29,102 nt of DNA from Megamonas sp. UBA1799 (GTDB lineage: Bacteria; Bacillota; Negativicutes; Selenomonadales; Selenomonadaceae). This document shows positions 23,455 to 29,102 of this stretch, piece by piece. The first letter of the stretch is position 1; every line of letters begins with the position of its first letter. The DNA lies in contig DCFR01000035.1 of assembly GCA_002319815.1 (NCBI GenBank), forward strand, positions 1 through 29,102, in the 5' to 3' direction. The position numbers and the translations under genes are program-made. Below the pieces are notes generated by a model, which worked only from the letters and a program-made list of their open reading frames with translations, had not been told where the DNA came from and did not search any database.

Positions 23455-24912
23455 ATGAAAGATTACTCGCAGAATCAGGCGCCGCTGCTGGAGGCACTGG
23501 AAAAAATGAAGATGAGGCGCATCGTGCCATTTGATGTACCGGGACATAAGCGTGGCCGGGGGAATCCTGAGCTGACGGAATTTTTAGGGGAGAAATGTTT
23601 GAGCGTCGATGTGAATTCGATGAAGATGCTCGACAATCTCTGTCACCCGGTTTCGGTAATCCGCGATGCAGAGAAGCTCGCGGCGGATGCTTTTGGCGTG
23701 CCGCAGGCTTTTTTTATGACCGGAGGAACGACTTCGGCGGTACAGGCGATGGTGCTCACCGCTTGTAAACGGGGAGAAAAGATCATATTGCCGCGTAATG
23801 TGCACCGCAGTGTTATCAATGCGATGATTCTCTGCGGCGCTGTGCCGGTGTATGTGAATCCGGAAATGGATAAGCGGTTGGGAATTTCGCTGGGGATGCG
23901 CGTTTCGGCGGTTGCACAGGCGATCAAGGAGAATCCTGATGCCAAGGCGATTTTTGTTAATAATCCTACGTATTATGGCATTTGTTCCAATGTCCGGGCC
24001 ATTGCCGAGCTGGCGCATGAACATGGAATGCTGCTGCTGGCGGACGAGGCGCATGGGACCCATTTTTATTTCCATGATCAGCTGCCGGAAGCCGCCATGC
24101 GCGCCGGCGCTGATATGGCGGCGCTGAGTATGCATAAATCGGGCGGTTCGCTGACGCAAAGCTCGTTACTGCTTTTGGGGCCGCGGGTTTCTGAAGGATA
24201 TGTACGGCAGATTATCAACCTCACGCAGTCAACAAGCTCCTCTTATCTTTTGCTCGTTAGCCTGGATATTTCCCGCCGTAACTTGGCGCTACATGGCAAG
24301 GAAACTTTTGATAAAGTCATTGGGCTGGTGGAGTATGCTCGGAATGAAATTAATGCCATCGGAGATTATTATGCGTATTCGCGGGAACTGGTCAATGGCG
24401 ATTCTATTTTCGATTTTGATGTTACGAAGCTGTCAATCTTTACTCGTTCCATTGGACTGGCGGGCATTGAAGTTTATGATCTGCTGCGGGATGAGTACGA
24501 CATTCAGGCGGAACTGGGCGATATTGCAAACCTCTTAGCTTATGTGTCGGTGGGGGATCGGCCCAAGGATATGGAACGGCTGGTGGCGGCGCTGTCAGAG
24601 ATTCGGCGCAATTATAGCAAAGACCGTTCGGGGATGCTGGAAGCGGAGTATATTAACCCGCAGGTTATCTGCGGTCCGCAGCAGGCTTTTTATGCGCCCA
24701 AGGTTTCGCTGCCGCTGGCGGCAACGGTGGGACGGGTGTGCAGTGAGTTTGTGATGTGTTATCCGCCAGGGATTCCTATTCTGGCGCCGGGCGAACAAAT
24801 TACGACGGAGATTCTTGAATACATTCGCTATGCAAAAGAAAAGGGCTGTTCTATGACCGGGCCGGAAGATATGGAAATTGAGCGGTTGAACGTTATGGAA
24901 GGGACGCTTTAA
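23455..24912 (+). CDS. speA: fold-type I (Orn/Lys/Arg) decarboxylase, probable arginine decarboxylase
   Basis: A PLP enzyme of 485 residues like Bacillus SpeA, probably making agmatine from arginine. Features are VPFDVPGHKRGRGNPE, the cofactor-binding ADEAHGTHF with D197, the Schiff-base K228 in SMHKSGGSLTQSS, and the C-terminal CYPPGIPILAPGE. The start at ATG 23455 aligns with the Bacillus N-terminus; the frame extends to the speD stop (TTG at 23383) but without a ribosome binding site. Lysine and ornithine decarboxylases share the fold, so specificity rests on the agmatinase gene two places downstream. Next gene speE starts after a single base, so the two are translationally coupled. Confidence 0.9.
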   Translation: MKDYSQNQAPLLEALEKMKMRRIVPFDVPGHKRGRGNPELTEFLGEKCLSVDVNSMKMLDNLCHPVSVIRDAEKLAADAFGVPQAFFMTGGTTSAVQAMVLTACKRGEKIILPRNVHRSVINAMILCGAVPVYVNPEMDKRLGISLGMRVSAVAQAIKENPDAKAIFVNNPTYYGICSNVRAIAELAHEHGMLLLADEAHGTHFYFHDQLPEAAMRAGADMAALSMHKSGGSLTQSSLLLLGPRVSEGYVRQIINLTQSTSSSYLLLVSLDISRRNLALHGKETFDKVIGLVEYARNEINAIGDYYAYSRELVNGDSIFDFDVTKLSIFTRSIGLAGIEVYDLLRDEYDIQAELGDIANLLAYVSVGDRPKDMERLVAALSEIRRNYSKDRSGMLEAEYINPQVICGPQQAFYAPKVSLPLAATVGRVCSEFVMCYPPGIPILAPGEQITTEILEYIRYAKEKGCSMTGPEDMEIERLNVMEGTL

Positions 24913-24913
24913 T

Positions 24914-25765
24914 ATGGAACTTTGGTTTACGGAGCAACATACAAAAAATGTACGGTTTTCAATGAAGGTGGATCGGCAGTTGTATTCGGCTCAAAGTGAA
25001 TTTCAGCGGATTGATATTTTTGATTCACTGGAATTCGGGCGGGTATTGACGCTGGATGGCTATGTGATGCTGACGGAGAAGGATGAGTTTATTTATCACG
25101 AGATGATTGTGCATGTGCCGATGTGCGCGCATCCTGACGCACGCAAAATTCTGGTCATCGGCGGCGGCGACGGGGGCACGGTGCGGGAACTGGTGCGTTA
25201 TGCCGCCGTTGAGCGCATTGATCTGGTGGAGATTGATGAACAGGTAGTGGCCGCCTGCAAGGAATATCTGCCGCAAACAGCGGGGAAACTGAATGACCCT
25301 CGAGTGCACGCTTTTTATGAAGATGGATTGAAATTTATCAGGCATCAGGAGAATGAATACGATCTGATTCTGGTCGATTCCACCGATCCGTTTGGCCCGG
25401 GAGAAGGGCTGTTTACGCGGGAATTTTATGGCAATTGCTTCCGCGCCCTGAAGGCAGACGGCATTATGGTCAATCAGCATGAGAGTCCGTTCTATAAAGA
25501 AGATGCCTATGCTATGCAGCGGGCGCATAAACGCATCGTGGAATCATTTCCGCTGGCGCGGGTTTATCAGGCGCATATTCCCACGTATCCATCAGGGCAC
25601 TGGCTGTTTGGTTTTGCTTCCAAGCAGTATCATCCGGTGCATAATGTCGATTTTTCTCGTTGGGAAAAGCTTGGCCTTCGGACCCAATACTATAATACGA
25701 AGCTGCATGCCGCGGCTTTTGCTTTGCCAACCTATGTAGAGGAGATGCTGCGCGATGTTGAATAA
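24914..25765 (+). CDS. speE: spermidine synthase (aminopropyltransferase)
   Basis: Transfers the aminopropyl group of decarboxylated AdoMet to a diamine acceptor, classically putrescine. The 283-residue protein has the usual two parts: an N-terminal beta domain and a Rossmann methyltransferase-like domain with VIGGGDGGTVRELVRY, the adenosine-binding LVEIDE, EDGLKF and the catalytic VDSTDPFGPGEGLF. YHEMIVHVP contacts the acceptor in this family. A thermophile variant uses agmatine instead and needs a downstream SpeB-type hydrolase; the gene order here allows that alternative. The stop overlaps the speB start by 11 bases. Confidence 0.95.
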   Translation: MELWFTEQHTKNVRFSMKVDRQLYSAQSEFQRIDIFDSLEFGRVLTLDGYVMLTEKDEFIYHEMIVHVPMCAHPDARKILVIGGGDGGTVRELVRYAAVERIDLVEIDEQVVAACKEYLPQTAGKLNDPRVHAFYEDGLKFIRHQENEYDLILVDSTDPFGPGEGLFTREFYGNCFRALKADGIMVNQHESPFYKEDAYAMQRAHKRIVESFPLARVYQAHIPTYPSGHWLFGFASKQYHPVHNVDFSRWEKLGLRTQYYNTKLHAAAFALPTYVEEMLRDVE

Positions 25766-26636
25766 AAATGTGCAAACTTTTCTCGCCTGTGAGCACGAAT
25801 ATGCTGAGTCCCGCGTCGTTTTGTTCGGAGCGCCGTTTGACTCTACAACGTCATTTCGCCCCGGGACGCGTTTTGCCAGTCGGGCAATGCGGGAAGATTC
25901 GTATGGTTTGGAAACTTACAGCCCCTATCAGGATCTTGATTTAGAAGATGCCAAAGTGTTTGACGGCGGCGATCTGGATCTTTGCTTTGGCGATACAAAA
26001 AAATCATTGGCTATGATTCATGATTTTGCCGCGGCTATTTTTCAGGATGGAAAACTGCCATTCATGATCGGGGGAGAACATCTGGTATCACTTGGCACGG
26101 TGCAGGCGGCGGCAGAGAAGTATCCGGATCTTTGTATTGTGCATTTTGACGCGCATACCGATTTGCGCGAAGAATATCTGGGCACGCCTTTATCGCATGC
26201 GACTGTCTTGCGCCGTATCTGGGATATTGTCGGCGACAGGCGTATTTATCAGTTCGGTATTCGCAGCGGCGAGCGAGCCGAATTTGCCTGGGCAAAAAAA
26301 CATACGGTCTTGCATCCGTTCGATTTGCAGACATTGGCCGAAAATTTGGCCGGGCTGCGCGGCAAGCCGATTTATTTTACAATTGATCTCGATGTGCTGG
26401 ACCCGTCCGTTTTCCCGGGAACGGGAACGCCGGAGGCCGGCGGCGTATCAATTCGCGAACTGCGTGAGGCGGCTGTTTGGGTAGGGCGCAACCTGAAGAT
26501 TGTGGGCTGTGATCTGGTGGAATTGTCGCCGCATTATGATGCCAGCGGAGCTTCGACGGCGATGGCGCTTCATATCTGGCGGGAACTGTTGCTGAGTCTG
26601 GAACGAGATTTTATGGTCAGACCGGCACAACTTTAA
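25755..26636 (+). CDS. speB: agmatinase / ureohydrolase
   Basis: A manganese ureohydrolase of 293 residues that splits agmatine into putrescine and urea (or N1-aminopropylagmatine into spermidine). Metal ligands are seen in GGEHLVS (H109), HFDAHTDLRE (D132, H134, D136) and TIDLDVLDPS (D211, D213). SHATVLRRI is the usual substrate loop of Firmicutes enzymes. It overlaps speE by 11 bases, with GAGGAG 10 nt before its ATG inside speE. The next gene follows after 59 nt and has its own strong ribosome binding site. Confidence 0.95.
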   Translation: MLNKNVQTFLACEHEYAESRVVLFGAPFDSTTSFRPGTRFASRAMREDSYGLETYSPYQDLDLEDAKVFDGGDLDLCFGDTKKSLAMIHDFAAAIFQDGKLPFMIGGEHLVSLGTVQAAAEKYPDLCIVHFDAHTDLREEYLGTPLSHATVLRRIWDIVGDRRIYQFGIRSGERAEFAWAKKHTVLHPFDLQTLAENLAGLRGKPIYFTIDLDVLDPSVFPGTGTPEAGGVSIRELREAAVWVGRNLKIVGCDLVELSPHYDASGASTAMALHIWRELLLSLERDFMVRPAQL

Positions 26637-26695
26637 ATATGCTTCGGAACCAGAGGGATACTCGGCTATGAATGATTCTGTGAGGAGGAATAGAT

Positions 26696-27901
26696 ATGGG
26701 AAAAGCAATGATCGTTGGCTGCGGCGGCGTGGCGGGGGTGGCTATCCAGAAGTGTTGTCAGAACAGCGAGGTTTTTGATGAAATTTGCATTGCCAGCCGG
26801 ACAAAGAGCAAATGCGATGCTTTAAAGGCAAAATTAGACGGCGGTAAAACGAAAATTACGACAGCGCAGGTAGATGCGGATCATGTTGATGAGCTCGCAG
26901 CGCTGATTCGTCGGGAAAAGCCATCAGTGGTGCTGAATCTGGCCTTGCCGTATCAGGATCTGACGATTATGGACGCCTGTCTGGAAACGCGGACACACTA
27001 TGTGGATGCTGCCAACTATGAACCGCCGGATACGGCTAAGTTTGAATACAAATGGCAGTGGGATTACCGGGATCGTTTTCAAAAGGCTGGGATCACGGCT
27101 TTGTTGGGCTGCGGTTTTGACCCGGGCGTGACGGGCGTTTTCAGCGCATATGCGGCCAAGCATGAATTCGATGAAATTCATTCCATTGATATTCTGGACT
27201 GTAATGCCGGCGACCATGGCTATCCTTTTGCTACAAATTTCAATCCGGAAATCAATATCCGCGAAGTTACGGCCAAGGGAAGTTACTGGGAAAATGGCCG
27301 GTGGATTGAGACGGAGCCAATGGCCATTAAACGCGTCTATGACTTCCCGGAGATCGGGCCGAAGGATATGTATTTGCTGCATCATGAAGAACTGGAATCC
27401 CTGGGAATTAACATTCGTGGCATCCGGCGTATTCGGTTCTTTATGACTTTCGGACAAAGTTATCTGGAGCATCTGCGCTGTCTGCAGAACGTTGGCATGA
27501 CGTCTATTGAGCCTATTGATTTTGAGGGAAAAAAGATTATTCCGCTGCAGTTTCTCAAAGCGGTGCTGCCGGATCCTGCCAGTCTGGGGCCGCGCACCAA
27601 GGGAAAAACCAATATTGGCTGCATTTTTCAGGGGATTAAAGACGGCAAGGAAAAGAACTATTATCTTTACAATGTGTGTGATCATCAGGAATGCTACCGC
27701 GAAGTCGGTTCGCAGGCAGTATCCTATACGACCGGCGTGCCGGCTATGATTGGGACGATGCTGGTGATGAATGGAACCTGGCAAAAGCCGGGTGTGTATA
27801 ATATAGAAGAATTTGATCCGGATCCGTTTATGGCGGCCCTCAATCGATGGGGATTGCCATGGCAGGAAAGCTATCATCCGGAGCTGGTGGAGTATTGCTG
27901 A
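26696..27901 (+). CDS. carboxynorspermidine/carboxyspermidine dehydrogenase (saccharopine dehydrogenase family)
   Basis: A NADPH-dependent enzyme that condenses L-aspartate semialdehyde with a diamine (diaminopropane or putrescine) and reduces the imine to carboxynorspermidine or carboxyspermidine. The protein has 401 residues. The N-terminal Rossmann part shows AMIVGCGGVAGVAIQKC and SRTKSKCDALK. The middle has NLALPYQDLTIMDACL, HYVDAANYEPPD and LLGCGFDPGVTGVFSAYA, the hallmarks of this branch of the Lys9/saccharopine reductase family. A GAGGAGG site precedes the ATG. It overlaps nspC by one base (TGATG), so the pair acts together. With putrescine from SpeA/SpeB it would give carboxyspermidine. 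Confidence 0.92.
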   Translation: MGKAMIVGCGGVAGVAIQKCCQNSEVFDEICIASRTKSKCDALKAKLDGGKTKITTAQVDADHVDELAALIRREKPSVVLNLALPYQDLTIMDACLETRTHYVDAANYEPPDTAKFEYKWQWDYRDRFQKAGITALLGCGFDPGVTGVFSAYAAKHEFDEIHSIDILDCNAGDHGYPFATNFNPEINIREVTAKGSYWENGRWIETEPMAIKRVYDFPEIGPKDMYLLHHEELESLGINIRGIRRIRFFMTFGQSYLEHLRCLQNVGMTSIEPIDFEGKKIIPLQFLKAVLPDPASLGPRTKGKTNIGCIFQGIKDGKEKNYYLYNVCDHQECYREVGSQAVSYTTGVPAMIGTMLVMNGTWQKPGVYNIEEFDPDPFMAALNRWGLPWQESYHPELVEYC

Positions 27902-29040
27902 TGAATTTGCATCCGGAATGGCAACAGGTGCCGACGCCGTCTTATGTAGTGGATGCGCGTCTCTTGAAAAGAAATTTGGAAATTCTGGCCGGGGTGCAGC
28001 AGGAGACGGGATGCCGGATTTTGCTGGCCCAGAAGGCTTTTTCTATGTATTATTTTTACCCGCTGATTTGTCAGTATTTGCGGGGAACTGCGGCCAGCGG
28101 TCTTTATGAAGCGCGGTTAGGCCATGAAGAAATGGGCGGCGAGAATCATATCTTTTCGCCGGCTTATCGGCCAGATGAATTTGAGGAAATTACAACTCTT
28201 TGCGATCACATAGTGTTTAACTCCCTGCAGCAATGGAAGCAGTTTGGTCCGGCGGCGCTGGCAAGGGGCTGTATCTGCGGCCTGCGCATCAATCCGGAGC
28301 TTTCTACGCAAGAGCATGCTATTTATGATCCTTGCGCGCCTGGTTCACGTTTGGGGGTTCGTCTGTCGGAATTGGAGCCGGATTCATTACAAGGAATTAC
28401 CGGGCTGCATTTTCATACGCTTTGCGAGCAGGGGGCAGAGCCGCTGGCGGAGACACTGGCAGCGGTAGAAGCAAAATTCGGCGGGTATCTGTCCCATATG
28501 CAGTGGATCAACTTTGGCGGCGGGCATCATATTACCAAGCCCGGATATAACTTGTCGTTACTCAAGCAGTGTATTCGGCGGATGCAGGATCAATATGGCC
28601 TTTTGGTGTATCTGGAACCGGGCGAAGCAGTGGCTTTGCAGGCTGGTTTTCTCGTCACCTCGGTTTTGGAGGTACAGCCGGGCGATCCTATGGAGAATGT
28701 GATTTTGGACACATCAGCTGCCTGCCATATGCCGGATGTCATTGAAATGCCCTATCGGCCACCGGTGGTTGGCAGCGGTGAACCCGGGGAAAAGCCATAT
28801 ACCTGCCGCTTGGGCGGGCCTACCTGCCTGTCCGGAGATGTTATCGGAGAGTACTCTTTCGCCGCGCCGCTGCATGCCGGCGATCGGCTGGTTCTAGGGG
28901 ACATGGCTATTTATTCTATGGTAAAAAACAATACCTTTAACGGTATGCGGCTGCCAAACATTGTGGCTGTCGATGAGCAAGGGCAGTGGAAAATTGTCCG
29001 GGAATTTGGTTATGATGATTTTAAAATGAGATTATCATAA
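27901..29040 (+). CDS. nspC: carboxynorspermidine/carboxyspermidine decarboxylase
   Basis: A PLP-dependent, alanine-racemase-fold (type III) decarboxylase of 379 residues that releases CO2 from carboxyspermidine or carboxynorspermidine to give spermidine or norspermidine. The Schiff-base lysine is K45 in LLAQKAFSMYYF. INFGGGHHITKPGY provides the phosphate-binding glycines, LEPGEAVA follows, and GGPTCLSGDVI carries the conserved Cys and Asp of the active site across the dimer. The start ATG at 27901 overlaps the stop of the dehydrogenase gene, with GGTGGAG upstream. The open frame before it belongs to the dehydrogenase region. Last recognised gene in the window; no clear terminator follows. 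Confidence 0.95.
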   Translation: MNLHPEWQQVPTPSYVVDARLLKRNLEILAGVQQETGCRILLAQKAFSMYYFYPLICQYLRGTAASGLYEARLGHEEMGGENHIFSPAYRPDEFEEITTLCDHIVFNSLQQWKQFGPAALARGCICGLRINPELSTQEHAIYDPCAPGSRLGVRLSELEPDSLQGITGLHFHTLCEQGAEPLAETLAAVEAKFGGYLSHMQWINFGGGHHITKPGYNLSLLKQCIRRMQDQYGLLVYLEPGEAVALQAGFLVTSVLEVQPGDPMENVILDTSAACHMPDVIEMPYRPPVVGSGEPGEKPYTCRLGGPTCLSGDVIGEYSFAAPLHAGDRLVLGDMAIYSMVKNNTFNGMRLPNIVAVDEQGQWKIVREFGYDDFKMRLS

Positions 29041-29047
29041 AAAAGTA

Positions 29048-29076
29048 TTGACAACAAGAACAAAAGCGAGTAATAT
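29048..29076 (+). promoter_or_regulatory. sigma-A promoter at the right edge
   Basis: A perfect TTGACA (29048-29053), a 17-nt spacer and TAATAT (29071-29076), 8 nt after the nspC stop. It points to a plus-strand gene or RNA beyond the window. Confidence 0.6.
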
Positions 29077-29102
29077 GATACAAGTCGTCAGCGAGCAAAC
29101 AC

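Noticed and set aside
26924..27877. A 317-codon open frame antisense to the carboxynorspermidine dehydrogenase
   Set aside because: It is fully overlapped by a strongly supported gene, shows no family signature and has a shadow-like composition.
1..29102. CRISPR arrays, tRNA/rRNA genes, insertion sequences, defence systems
   Set aside because: No regularly spaced repeats, tRNA-like cloverleaf ends, transposase or nuclease genes were seen on either strand.

Overview
The window is a roughly 50% GC chromosomal segment of a Firmicutes-type bacterium, most likely a member of the Negativicutes (Selenomonas/Megasphaera/Veillonella relatives). The grounds are a T-box leader, a single-chain clostridial-type PurL, an L27 with an N-terminal extension next to its Prp protease, the rplU-prp-rpmA-obg-yhbY-proB order, and an E. 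coli-type SpeD beside carboxynorspermidine genes. The taxonomic call is inference. I saw no rRNA, tRNA, CRISPR array, transposase or phage gene.

Layout. Bases 1-5700 hold single genes and small units: the 5' end of a minus-strand gene at the left edge, a PAS-GAF-GGDEF diguanylate cyclase, an MFS transporter, a two-gene short-chain chromate transporter (minus) with a divergent Lrp/AsnC regulator, and a small XRE regulator in an AT-richer, gene-poor stretch. Bases 5674-7664 are a minus-strand unit: promoter, T-box leader with a probable GCU (alanine) specifier, an Lrp-type regulator and a translationally coupled aminotransferase. This matches the alaR-alaT pair of Bacillus. Bases 7747-12203 carry a YhcH/DUF386 gene and purL. 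Bases 12293-14717 are glpK-glpF. Next come a minus-strand RelA/SpoT-family synthetase with a C-terminal membrane anchor, a DUF2156 acyltransferase-like gene and a PbuG-type purine permease. Bases 18361-22351 are the ribosome/GTPase block: L21 leader, rplU, prp, rpmA, a very long hairpin, obg, yhbY and proB. Bases 22508-29040 are a tight polyamine operon: speD, an arginine-decarboxylase-like gene (speA), speE, speB, carboxynorspermidine dehydrogenase and nspC.

How they work together. The polyamine operon encodes every step from arginine to spermidine. It carries two separate aminopropyl-transfer systems, SpeD/SpeE using decarboxylated AdoMet and CANSDH/NspC using aspartate semialdehyde. This is the most interesting metabolic feature of the window. 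The alaR-alaT unit appears to sense uncharged tRNA-Ala. glpK and glpF take up and phosphorylate glycerol, though the channel has altered NPA boxes. Prp should trim the L27 encoded next to it.

The features most worth a second look are the dual-route polyamine operon, the membrane-anchored alarmone synthetase with a changed catalytic motif, the alanine T-box, the 26-nt-arm hairpin in front of obg, and the unusual aquaporin. Nothing in the window forms a clear new defence or mobile system.
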